Assembly (NCBI GenBank): GCA_034696485.1
Contig: JAQIWT010000345.1
Span: forward strand, 1-22,816
Source of the DNA: Isohypsibius dastychi
Lineage: Eukaryota > Tardigrada > Eutardigrada > Parachela > Isohypsibiidae
DNA length: 22,816 bases
Direction: 5' to 3'
Below the pieces are notes generated by a model. The model had not been told where the DNA came from, did not search any database, and saw nothing but the letters and a program-made list of their open reading frames with translations. Numbering within the stretch: the stretch's first letter is position 1; each line of letters opens with the position of its first letter. Shown here piece after piece: positions 1 through 10,351 of this stretch. The translations under genes and the position numbers were made by a program.

Positions 1-172
1 CGTGGGCTCATTCTCTAGCTGCCTCTCTTGCGCGGCTAGCCACACGGTGTGCGTCTATCGTAAAGGCGCCCAATAACCCACACAATTCGGGAACCCAAAT
101 TTGTCCGAACCCCCCAGACAGACACCTTAAATTGGGTTTGGTCTTTTGCTTCAAGTTCTTTGTGATTTATAG
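1..172 (+). other. Probable fry intron, 3' part
   Basis: This stretch lies just upstream of the first fry exon I can place. It ends in a pyrimidine-rich tract and an AG at 171-172, which is the presumed acceptor. One frame is open across it, but its translation does not resemble the part of Furry expected before the next exon. It is therefore read as intron; a short upstream exon in the first ~45 bases cannot be excluded. Confidence 0.45.
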
Positions 173-3100
173 ATTCTGGACCAGCGATTCTTCGGCCAGT
201 TGCCTGTGTACAGTTCTCCAGAACGTTCTAGTTCAAACAGCAAATTACATCAGCGTAGTACACTGAACGATGTTTTGTTATCTGGAGGAAACTATACTCG
301 AAATCAAATCTATCTATCGGAGCAGCTTGCCAAAATTCATCCTGACTTGACCATGCCGATATTTTCCGAAGTGACATACCGCTTCCAAACTGCAAGAGCT
401 TCCGCACGTCACAACCTTCTGACTTACATCATTCCATGGTTGTACAATCTGGAATTGGTCGACTTCAGTCTTTACGGGACAAACGCGGAATCCGTGTCTC
501 CAGCTGCTGAGGTTGCGCATCCCGTGAAAGGTCAAGGATGGGGCTCACCGGAAGCAACGGAATTAGTGCTGAATAACTTGTTCTATATCAGCGCGAAATA
601 TGGTGATGATTATCCCAAAGAGCTAGAAGCAGTCTGGTCATCCATTTGTTCAGCTTGGCCGAATAATCTGACCATCGTCTTGAGATATATTGTCATTGCA
701 TCCAGCTTGGCTCCGATGACCATTCTGCCGATTGCAAAACGGATTGTTCGCTACATGGCCAAAGCGCGGCCTGATAGGCTCGTTGAGAATCTCGTCCAGG
801 ATCTGCAGGCCGTCGATAATCTTTCCGTCACTGTGGAAAAGACTCAGACACCGCCGTTCTTCCGGGTGACGGTTGTTCGGATGGCCCCCGGAAGCGGTAT
901 CGTTTCTGACAAGAAACAGACTGATGAGTTCACGTCTGGCACGATACACACGAAGAGACATAATCCAGGAGAGATTGCATACATCGAAGGATTGACTAAT
1001 AAGTGAGAAAATTCACGGTTTGATTGCGGTGAGTTTGTATCATTTGATTTTCAGGGGTGGAAGAGATTCGCCGGGAGATGTGGTCACCAGCGGACTTGTA
1101 AAAACCGGAAGCGAGGGCAATTTGGATGACGGATGTAGCAGTTCAGTCCATCTGCAGCCTCATCCTCTCCCGATGCCGGAGTATGGAGGTTACTTCTCTC
1201 CCGTTGGGGATCTTCTTTATGAACAATCTGCGAATGTAACAACGATGCATAAGTAAGCTTAGTTCAAATTCTTATTTCGGAGTTTCGTGCGATATCATGT
1301 ACATCGCCGGAGCCGATGTAGTTCGGCTGTGGTTCGACCTTTCTAAGATCGCGCTCTCTTACAGGTGCAGCTTTGCGATTTCGTTTCTAGCGGATCTTCT
1401 GCTGGATGGAATTAACGTAGCCTGGTAAGAACTGCTTCTCCAAAACTGTGTTTTTCAAAAAAATAAATTTGCCCGCATGAAACAGTTGTTTTTGTTTTCA
1501 GGACGATGCATCTTCCGGTTATGCTTCATATCGCGGTTCTTGGACTGGATAGCCAACGAACCGGGGTTTATAATCACTGCCGGAAACTTCTCGAAAACCT
1601 GCTGGTAGTCTTTGCATGTCACAATGATCATTGTTCGGTAGCTCGGTTGTTACTGGAAAAGAAAACAGCTGCGACATCTCGCACATCAGTTGGGTCAGAA
1701 TCGTCTCGGATGCCACTTGAAAGCTTGTGTTCGCCGAAAGCACCTCGGAGTCTTCTCAGATCGAGTATTAGTCTTGACAGCTCGGATACGGTTACCGAAC
1801 ATATTGGAAACGGCGATTCGAGCACTCTTGTTGAAGAGCCGGAAGACTGGAATCCCGAAATTATGGTTATGGAGCTCATCGAATTTTTGGCTTCGCGGGC
1901 GAATGCTCCTTTGTGGAGCTTTGAGGATGTTACTGCCAAGGTGTGGACTTGCCGGAGTGTCGCTCAGCTGACCCGTTTTGTTTACTGCTTGAACAAAATC
2001 TTCAACGCGTCTGCTCCGTTATCTCGCCTTACGCAACGTTGGGCGGAAGTGGCGTTTCAGTATGGTTTGAATTCATCTTCGCGACATTATGCTGGAAGGT
2101 CTCTTCAAATATATCGAGCTCTGGAAGTTCCGGTGACATTCCTTGCATTATCGGAAATATTATCGAGATTGGTGGAGACTGTTGCTGAACCGGGAGATGA
2201 TATGCAAGGCTATGTTACAGAACTGATGCTGACTCTGGAATCATGCACAGACACGCTTGTGGTTTCCGAAGATGGCTCATTTCCCACTGAAGAAAATCGG
2301 TGCGGTGATATCACACCGGCGAAGTCTGAAAGAGTCCATGGACATTCCAGGACTTCAAGTTGCATCATACCTGGCGGCGCCGGTGATTTAGGTAGAAATT
2401 TGTGGATTTTTTTTCAACGGAACATACTGACTTTGCTTATACGTATTGATAAATAATAACAAATAAATAAATTGTCAATAAATACGCAGAGTTTAATCGA
2501 GGATTAATAATAATAATCGATGAATTGTCTGGATCTGTGTCAGCAGCTGATTTTTTCTACAAGATTTTTGACTTATATTTTTTTCCAGATCGCCGACAAA
2601 GAAGCGTCAGCGACTCGGCTTCTCACGTCCATCGATCGTTCAGTTCGCAGACACTTGTCAACTTTTTGCCTTTTGATGGAATTATGACGTCGGATGATAA
2701 GTTGAGCTTGCTCGCTCTGTTATTCTGGATATCCATGTCTGTTTTGGAAAGTGATTATGAACATGAGTTTCTGCTGGGGCTCCGTTTGCTGGAGAAGGTC
2801 TTGGCGAAGCTTCCGCTCGATAAACCACAAAGCGAGGAGCGTATTGATAAAATCCGCGTTCTGGCTAAATGGAATAACTTCCCTGGGATCCAAGCACTCA
2901 TCCTCAAGGTTCATCTTTTCTTCAGTTTTTTTGTTCGGTATATTTAAAGAACTTTCTTGTTTTTAGGGATGCACATCAGCGGCTACTTATGAATCCACTC
3001 TGGCCGTTTTGCAGAAATTCACAAACGAACTGAATAACCATCTGGTTGATCCAACCCAGCGTGTCGGCTTTCCGTTGAATGTTCTGGCATTATTGCCGTA

Positions 3101-5143
3101 TCAGATGATTCATTTCGATCATCCAAATGAGCTGAGCACTGTCAGTGCCGGAAAATGTGCCGAGGTAAAAGATGGCTGCGGATGAGATTTGTTCGATTTT
3201 GGAAACTGACTGGCTTTTCAGTGATCTGATAAAATTATACTTCAGACTGCGAGATCAATCTCATCGGATCTCGAAAGTTTATCTACGGTTATGCAGCTGT
3301 ACAGTGAAAGAGCGTTTACAAAAGATGTCAAACAATGGAGTAAATGTGTCGTTAAATACTTGTTCGACGTATATTATGACTGCAGTCAATTTCTGGTCAC
3401 TTTCCTAATTGAGGTAAAATAGCATTTTTCCAAACTTTGTCCACCAGGAATTTTACAGAATCTCTATTTTTTTAAAGGTGCTCGAAAAAGGTCCGACCGT
3501 GATCCAGCAGCCAGTTCTTGAGATCGTGTTCTACTTTCTCCATTACGTGGACCCACATCAAATGGGATCAGTGTTAACTGATCTAATACGAGTTGTGACT
3601 AAGCTTTTGGACGGCCCTAATTGGCGTGAATGCCAGAATATAATCAAGCTGGCGGTTATTCGGTCATCGAGCCTCACGCCGGCTGGGACCAACCTTGCAG
3701 CCCAGAGCTCTTCAATTACATTCGAAAATATGGGATTATCGTCACCATCTCACTTCTCTGAAGCGGATATATCAGTGAAGAAAGAATTACCAGGCAGGCA
3801 GTGAAATTCATTGAATCATCGTTTATCTTTCAACCAGGATTTTGTTTCAGGTCGCACGTTAAATTTTGTCTTCGATGTCTCGGTCACTCCCATCGCTGGA
3901 CGTCGAGTCTTGTCGAAAATTCCAGTCGATACTTTTCAGACTATGTCGGACTTGTTTCGGGATAACAGCCGAAGAAACAAAGATTCAGAAAATCTGCATG
4001 GGGGCTGGAGAAAGCCAGTTTTGTCTCAGGTATTGTACCAACAGATTTTCGATGCTGTCAGTTCAGCGCTTAGGTAACTAGATTATTAGTTTTTAGTAAT
4101 TTTTTATTGTTCTTGATTATTATTATTTATTATCGTTTATAAATGTTTACTATTCACTTTTTTATTATTAGAAATATAATTTTTTGGTTGTTTTGATTTC
4201 TAAATTTGCGTAATTAAATTCAATTTTTTCGCGTGTACTCCGTCCTCTCGATAAACCGGAGGTAAACAAATCAAAATCAGTGAGTGGAGACCAGGCCAGA
4301 GAGCAAGGGGCCCTGTCTCCCTCTCTCACTCAGGCCCGGTCTCCACTCACTGATTTCGGTTTGTTTACCTCCGGTTTATCGAGAGGACGGAGTACGTGAT
4401 TAATTCCGGGTAAAACTGTCGTTTTTCAGCCGAGAACTCGCGAACGTTTGGTCGGTCTGCTAGCCGTTTGTGGACAGCGGGTTGGAATGCCGAAAAGTCC
4501 TTCGGTGTGTTATTTTGAAGTTTTGCTTTTTTCCCTGCGTTTTATTCCATGTTTTCAGATCATATTCAATCAATTTGGAGATGTTGGAGCAGCAAGCATG
4601 GGCAGCTCGGACGATGCCGCAAGTACAATTATTGGCGGATCCCATCATCGTGGCAGTACAGCCGGAGAGAACTCGATTCGAGATGACCGATCGACGAGCG
4701 ACCATACCTTCACGGTGTTCAAAGATTTCGATTTCCTCGAATACGAACTGGAAAGCGGGGAGAACGAAAGCATTGATAACTTCAATTGGGGAGTTCGGAG
4801 GTCACTTTCTAACATCCAGGATACCGTTGTTAAATCCAACTCAACCATCGATAAACCACGTAGCTCGATTGGATCGGTGTTTAGCTTGAAGAAGGAACTG
4901 GAATCTTCGGATGACGAACTCGGAAGCGTGGAAATTGTCGAGATGCTCCATGACGAAAGCAGTGTCGATCCGGCGGATGAAGGATCGGCGGAAATGACTG
5001 ACGAGTCCAGGTGAGATTCCAAGTTCGCTTTAAAAAACAGATTGTAGCAAAATAATTTTTTCCATAGCCCCAACGGTGAACGAAATCGAGACACAGAAGA
5101 AAAGGAAACAAATGACACTGAATTCCTAAGCGCGAGTCTCTGA
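173..5143 (+). CDS. fry: Protein furry homologue, C-terminal part (12 exons)
   Basis: Furry is a very large HEAT-like-repeat scaffold that activates NDR/Tricornered kinases and acts with microtubules in cell and neurite morphogenesis. Exons: 173-1002, 1055-1252, 1365-1424, 1502-2391, 2589-2908, 2967-3164, 3246-3413, 3478-3793, 3851-4029, 4430-4504, 4559-5010 and 5068-5143. All junctions keep phase and give 1,253 codons plus TGA. Recognisable conserved blocks in order: [20 protein letters not shown] and [10 protein letters not shown] (exon 1), [13 protein letters not shown] (exon 2), [17 protein letters not shown] (exon 4), [20 protein letters not shown] (exon 5), [13 protein letters not shown] across exons 8/9, [12 protein letters not shown] (exon 10), and [12 protein letters not shown] with FNWGVRR (exon 11). 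The 5' part of the gene is outside the window. The protein ends about 120 residues after FNWGVRR, shorter than I recall for vertebrate FRY. The eighth intron has a GC donor and the ninth holds a fold-back element. Confidence 0.93.
3794..3850 (+). other. GC-AG intron in fry
   Basis: The exon ends ...TTACCAG and the intron starts gcaggc, ending tttcag. With this non-canonical donor the exons join in frame to give [13 protein letters not shown], a conserved Furry block. The nearby GT (gtgaaatt, at 3801) would leave the wrong phase. The flanking CAG before GC matches the strong upstream consensus typical of GC donors. Confidence 0.85.
4030..4429 (+). other. Long fry intron carrying the fold-back element
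   Basis: This is the longest fry intron in the window at 400 bp. The donor is CTCAG|gtattg and the acceptor tttttcag. The reading frame stays open for about 45 bases past the donor, but the family sequence WRKPVLSQ followed by [11 protein letters not shown] shows the exon stops at 4029. The sequence between 4080 and 4235 is AT-rich without other features; 155 bp of the intron is the inserted palindromic element. Confidence 0.85.
4238..4392. mobile_element. MITE-like fold-back element with TA flanks
   Basis: Two 60-base arms, 4238-4297 and 4333-4392, are reverse complements with 57 of 60 positions matching; the only differences are at three bases. They flank a 35-base centre that is itself partly complementary (agagag...ctctct). 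The arm tips read CTCCGTCCTCTCG inward, and a TA dinucleotide lies immediately outside each end (4236-4237 and 4393-4394), as expected for a Tc1/mariner-type target duplication. There is no coding capacity, so it would be non-autonomous. The tip resembles Stowaway-type MITE ends from memory only. It sits in a fry intron, in DNA that could fold into a long hairpin. Confidence 0.8.
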
Positions 5144-5622
5144 GCTGTGGTGAACTAAGTTATCTCTCTTGTATCTCAACTTGAACTGTGTTTATGCCGC
5201 GTGGATGCACCATTATCTGTGATTTATTCCTAGACGCGTTTTTCGTAACTGATCCTTCTAAGTATTAACTGTTTTGGACTTCATCGGTGATTACCGAGTC
5301 AGTTCGCGGTTCATAATGGAATCTGAATGGGTTTCAGTTCGCTCGATTAAATCATCTCGCTATCAAAAACAATGTGAACAGATTTGTGTAGTTCATGTGC
5401 AAATTCTCCAAAGTTTGTTCAGTTATACTTTACAGTTTCGGTCAATTTGAAAACATCTATACTCTGACAAAACTAAAATTCAGCCTCCCAGATCTTTTTT
5501 AATACTTTCAACATGAAATCATAATCGAGGTTAGCCAGAAAGCTGAATGTCGATTTTTTGGTCGGCGCGTATACCATTTTTGCAATGGTCCATGTCAACA
5601 TTCCTTACCGATAAATAATAAA
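5144..5622 (+). other. Probable fry 3' UTR
   Basis: This follows the fry stop codon and has no open frame of note. It is AT-leaning and runs to the first canonical AATAAA at 5617-5622. The UTR end is inferred from that signal only. Confidence 0.5.
5617..5622 (+). terminator. AATAAA polyadenylation signal, likely fry
   Basis: A canonical AATAAA lies 474 bases after the fry stop, in a short A/T stretch (ataaataataaatt). It is the first clear signal downstream of the stop. Confidence 0.45.
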
Positions 5623-6491
5623 TTACAGCATCCGCCGACCTAACTTTGACGGTCGATCGTATTCTTTCTTTCTTTACCATTAGGTTTTAGCACAACTCAT
5701 TTCGTCTTCGGCGATAAACTCTCTTATAAAAGCAACCATGTTTCACCAATTTACCGGCTTGAGCGTCGTGACCTTTCTTATGCCATGTGAAGATGTTCCA
5801 CTTAACACAGGGTTCCGACGTACTCAACAGGCTTTTACGTTCGGCATGTCATATCCCTCCTGATACGAAGGAAAAGTTTCTGTCAACTGTGTGATCGAAA
5901 AAAACGCGCTAATTTAGTTGACACTGTTTCCGTCCACACAGGCCTAAAATGAATTTGCGGAGATCCCATAGAACGAACTGGAGAAAAATAGATTACCGCA
6001 GCCTGTTCGCTTTGTGTAATTTGATTTGATTTCGTTCACGATCCAGCCGTTTGCCGATTAGAGTAATCCCTGTAGAAGGTCGGGAAAAGAAGGAAGGAGA
6101 AACCTCACTCAGTCAACAGCTAAAACTTTTGCCACGCAGAGCCATCTATGCTTTTTGAAATGGCTTTCCATGTTGTTTCGGATTCCACTGGGGTGGTTGG
6201 TAAAAACTAAACGAAGTAATTTTACTTTCCATGTTGTTCTAAGAGGTTCATGCCTTCCGGCTATTTAATCGGCAATTTGATGCTTACTTCCCTTTTTTAT
6301 CGGAAGCCAAGTTACGCTTCAATAATCTGTGAGACGTCACATTTTAAGAAGCCCTTCCAAGGGCCTTGTCAAACTCTGTAAGGACGTCAAGTAACCCCAT
6401 CGACCAGTTGCCTCTGTTATTTGACTACCGGCACCATCGACATAAGTGGGAGTCTTCATTGAACTTCCCCACCAGTGTGGTCCTGTTGTTT
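5623..6491. other. Intergenic region and untranslated leader of the GRD-like gene
   Basis: No convincing coding exon was seen on either strand. A TATAAAA at 5725-5731 could be a core-promoter element for the downstream gene, but no initiator was recognised at the right distance. A 14-base sequence, ctttccatgttgtt, occurs twice in direct orientation (6164-6177 and 6225-6238). The segment just before 6492 is probably transcribed, because a good splice donor follows it. Confidence 0.45.
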
Positions 6492-6555
6492 GTAAGTACA
6501 GTATTGCTAGCTCCTTTTAACATAGCTTGCATTTGTTACTCGACTCAATTCACAG
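6492..6555 (+). other. Putative 5' UTR intron of the GRD-like gene
   Basis: A strong donor (gtaagtac) at 6492 and an acceptor (attcacag) ending at 6555 enclose 64 bases, the usual intron size in this window. The start codon of the receptor gene lies 26 bases further on, so this would be a leader intron. Confidence 0.6.
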
Positions 6556-6581
6556 GATCTGAATGGAGTTGAATCATCACA

Positions 6582-9500
6582 ATGACTATTCCTGTCTTCC
6601 TGGGAATGTATGCATCACTCATCGTCTTGACATGCTTGAGAAGGTCAGTGTTGGTCAACCACAAGCATTTGTTTATTTAAAACGCTTTTCATACGTGAAC
6701 TTTAAAAAATTGTATCGGAAAAAATTGAGATAATTATTAAGAATAAAATTATTTATTTGACTTGGTATCTTTGACTGAATATTTCATGTTTTTCTTGCAG
6801 CAGAATTTGTGATTTAAAACGACAAAAAAAATTTTGTTTTTGTTTCACTCGAGTTCTTAATTTTTCTTGAGATCCTGGCGCACTGGGAATTTATGGTTTG
6901 AATTATTTGTGATATCTTAAGTTACATTCTCTTGAAATCTACAAAATGTAACGAAACAATATCCTGTTTGTTGAGCAAGCTGGTGTCTTTTACATCATTC
7001 TCATTCGAGTTCGTTGAAGCATAATGGAGAGCACTTTGCTGTCCCGTAAAGCAGTGTTCGACATTTTTTGGACGATGAATAAGTCAACATGATTTTAATT
7101 TTGGGCGTCTTTGATTTCCTTTTCAATTTCAGCTGTCAAACTGCCAACAGCCCATCTCTAGGGACCCGATTACAGCAGCGCAGTCCAGCCGGTGAAGCAA
7201 TGGAGAAAGTCAGCAGGTTCACCTTTAGTGCGGACGTTGTACATAATGATTCTGCAACTTATACGACGGCGATGATGATGGCTTCATGGGATCTTAGAAA
7301 CAGATCGCGTGGAGGATATGAAAATAATCAAGTGACAGAATTAATTGATAGATTGCTGACCGGATATGATGTTAAAGCTCGTCCTCCAGGTACACAATGT
7401 TCTCTCATTTTTGTACTTTTTTTGAAGTCAGAAACTACGTAGATAAGAGTTTTCGTCATCGGTTTCGGAGCTTGACACATTTGATCTTTGTTATCGGAAG
7501 GCGGACACAACTCTAATCTCGCTGAATACTTTAATCCAATTAAAACGACATCGTTCATTTGAATCCGAGACTTTCTGTGTCAATGGGCAAATGATTACTA
7601 TGGCTTTACATCTTGAAGAACAACTTGAACCAAGTGTCTTTAAACAGAAAATGAGAGTATTCAGTCACACTTTTGCGATAGTATTGAAGAATAATCTTTC
7701 TCGAGTTTTGACTGTATTTATTGTTGGTTTCAGGTCCACCAACTAAGGTTTGTTGGATGCATTTTTCTGACTTTGAGGACCATCGATTTAATCATTCAGT
7801 TTGTTTTTGAAGGTCTTGGTAGATCTCGTCTTGCGCAGTATGGGTACAGTTTCCGAAAGCCAATTTGTTGAGTTGCACGCTCACAAAAGAAAAGACCGCA
7901 GATCAATAACCATGATATTTCCAGGAATACAGTCTGGACTGCTACTTCCGACAGGTGAATACTGCATCATTCTTCAAACATGCTATCACGAACTTTCTCA
8001 AAATGCACAGTAGAAGCATCACTCTGATCCCAAAACATGGTGACCTTTGTCATTAGGAAGTTGTGTGGTTGCGATCAACCTCCACAACCAATCCATGTAT
8101 TTTTTCACTTGTTTTCGTTGTCAGTCTCGTCAATATGAAAGCTACAGAAAAAATATCAACTATTTCCAGATTTGGGTATATTGTATTTTTGTTGCAGTCG
8201 TGGCGTGACAGTCGGCTTTCTTACGGAGAATTCTCCAATATTTCTGCCGCTTTGCTGCCACTTGGCGTAACAGTCCTACAGAAGATCTGGAAGGTTAGAA
8301 TGTGCTTTCTACGTTGAATTACTTACTACGTTGACTAAACAGCTTAATTGTTATAAATTGACCGCTTTATGTTACAGCCGGATACCACTGTTTACAACGG
8401 AAAGCACTCGTACTTTCACGATATTACTGGTCCAAATAAATTTATTCGGATCTACAGAGACGGAACCCTTGTTTACTCACAGAGGTACATTATCAGCACA
8501 AAAAAAACCTTTTTGCGTCCACATTTACTGTACTGTGTGTATGCTTTGCTTAGGTTGACATTACGAGCACGATGCCCGATGCAGCTTCAGAAATATCCTA
8601 TGGGTATGTTGTTGGTTCTGAACATGATAAAACCTTTTTTATAACAATTCTCATTGGTAGTATTGTTTCAATAATTTTGTATCGTATTTCAAATAAAACT
8701 GAGATTTCAGATACACAGCGATGTCCGCTAGATTTAGGAAGCTGTAAGTTCTCTATGTTCATACTTACGGTATAGCTGAAAGAGTGAGAATGATCGTGTT
8801 TTGCTAGTTGCATATACTACGAGAGATGTGGAATATGTGTGGAAGAACGGGAATAAACACGCTGTTGTTCTGGCGGAAGACCTGAAGCTGTCACAGTTTA
8901 ACCTTTTGGCTGCTGATGGGTCATCCAAAAATATGACCACTGTTTTTGGTAAGTCCCAAATTAAACAGAACACAATCCAACTTGATGTCTTTTACGGAAA
9001 GTGAGATCCTCATCTTTTTTTTCATAGGGAGCTATTCGGTATTGTCTGTGGAATTTATCCTACAAAGACATTCAGGATATTTTCTGATCCAGATATATCT
9101 GCCTTGCATGTGAGCAAAACAGCAACATGACTGCGTGGAATCAACATTCATCTGGTTAAACTGCTTGGTTTTGTTCCAGGTTGATTGTCGTTCTTTCATG
9201 GGTCCAGTTCTGGTAAATATAGTGTGAAATTCTGGCAACCACGAATGTTGAATCATTGTTGTTACAGGTTGAACCGCGAAGCATCTGGTGATAGAATAAC
9301 ACGTAAATAAACTGCAATATTTTGGTGATTCTCCATTTAACTTATTCCGCTTTGCAGTGGGGGTCACATGTATTCTTACGATGACTTTTCTGGGTAAAAA
9401 ACAAACTTTTTACATTCAAACTCGACGTTTTACAACAAGCGTATTCTTGTCATTCAGGAATCGATACGCGAAGCAGTGGAGATTATCCCAGGTATGACCA

Positions 9501-10292
9501 TCATAATCAGGAATACAATTATGAATATCGTTTAACAAACCAGTAGTCCGATGTATTCCGGTCCAACGGTATTCTACTATTTTTAGGGTTTCATACATGA
9601 CCGCGTTGGATTTATTCGTCTCGATGTCATTCTTCTATATTTTCTTCTCAATTGTTCTCTATGCGTTCGTACATATCAACACGAAATACGGAACAGGGGA
9701 CAGCTATCATCAACGGCGTATTGAGCAACTGTCGTACGATACTCCCGAGAGACGGAGTCGATTACGAGCGGTAAACGACCATATAATTAAAACAACACTG
9801 ATGCTGAATGAGTTGTTAATCTTTCCAGAAATTCACTCGCTCATTATCCAAGCCACATTTAAGACGTCGTTTCTCGGCGGTCAATTATTCACGCTCTGAA
9901 GAACTTCATTTGGGAGAGGCGAATTACGTAAAAGATCAAAATGGTGGTGTCGTTTTTCCGGATGGTAGCCCTGAACGGAAAGACTCGGTATTCAAGGCGT
10001 TCCAGAATAGTAACGCCTGCCTGCGTTTTTTGCGCCTTTGTTTTGGTCGCAACCCGTACCGAAGGTCTTTTATTTTTTGATAGCTTAATTTATCATCTTA
10101 CTAACTAGCTTTGTTTCTAGTTATTTCGACCAAAAAACGCAAAAGTTCGTCGAGAACTTGTCCCATGGCCGAATCAACAGCATTAGCCAAATTGATCGTG
10201 TCTGTAGAGTGGCCTTCCCTACTAGTTTCACGGCTTTCATGACGGGATACTTCCTTTATTATTATAACGGAAATGACTGGAAAAAAACATAA
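6582..10292 (+). CDS. Grd: Cys-loop ligand-gated ion channel subunit, GRD/GABA-A alpha-like (18 coding exons)
   Basis: A plasma-membrane pentameric receptor subunit, probably GABA-gated. Exons: 6582-6643, 7133-7389, 7734-7747, 7813-7866, 7925-7954, 8198-8293, 8378-8484, 8554-8603, 8711-8743, 8808-8948, 9028-9109, 9180-9212, 9268-9302, 9358-9393, 9458-9491, 9587-9770, 9829-10064 and 10121-10292; phases agree and give 551 residues. An in-frame TGA 12 bases before the ATG supports the start. Features: signal peptide (1-~22); VTELIDRLLTGYD; SLDCYFRQSWRD; Cys-loop Cys214-Cys228 with 13 residues between; VVLAEDLKLSQFNLL; TM1 from FLIQIYLPC; TM2 RITLGVTCILTMTFLG; TM3 VSYMTALDLFVSMSFFYIFF; loop of about 100 residues; TM4 after ISQIDRVCRVAFP. 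The TFLG end of TM2 and the KYGTG after TM3 point to GRD. Pore position -1' is Asp328, not Ala, and 2' is Thr331. Donors of exons 4 (gttgag) and 17 (gtcttt) are weak. It is convergent with the next receptor gene. The GRD name rests on motif memory. Confidence 0.9.
6644..7132 (+). other. First coding intron of the GRD-like gene
   Basis: This 489 bp intron separates the signal-peptide exon (donor AG|gtcagtg) from the N-terminal domain exon (acceptor tttcaatttcag). It is AT-rich, with several A and T runs. No exon or repeat was recognised in it. The following intron, 7390-7733 (344 bp), is likewise featureless. Confidence 0.75.
10255..10260 (-). terminator. AATAAA signal of the minus-strand receptor, inside the other gene's last exon
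   Basis: The plus-strand sequence tttatt reads AATAAA on the minus strand, 91 bases past the minus-strand receptor stop codon (10352). It lies within the last coding exon (TM4 and tail) of the GRD-like gene, so the minus transcript should run antisense into that exon. Confidence 0.55.
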
Positions 10293-10336
10293 TGCTACTC
10301 TGTGAGTCAAAATTATGCTCCGCCAGTTTGAAATGG

Positions 10337-10342
10337 ATTAAA
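10337..10342 (+). terminator. ATTAAA polyadenylation signal of the GRD-like gene
   Basis: The common variant signal ATTAAA lies 44 bases after the GRD-like stop codon and 9 bases before the stop codon of the opposing gene. Cleavage 10-30 bases downstream would fall within the last coding exon of the minus-strand receptor. Confidence 0.45.
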
Positions 10343-10351
10343 AACCAACTT

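Noticed and set aside
4030-4073. Extension of the fry exon through [16 protein letters not shown] to a donor at 4074
   Set aside because: The family sequence continues from WRKPVLSQ straight into [11 protein letters not shown], which needs the donor at 4030. The longer exon also ends in the wrong phase for the next one.
5725-5731. TATAAAA as promoter of the GRD-like gene
   Set aside because: No initiator-like sequence was seen at about 30 bases downstream, and it lies over 700 bases from the leader intron. Kept only as a remark.
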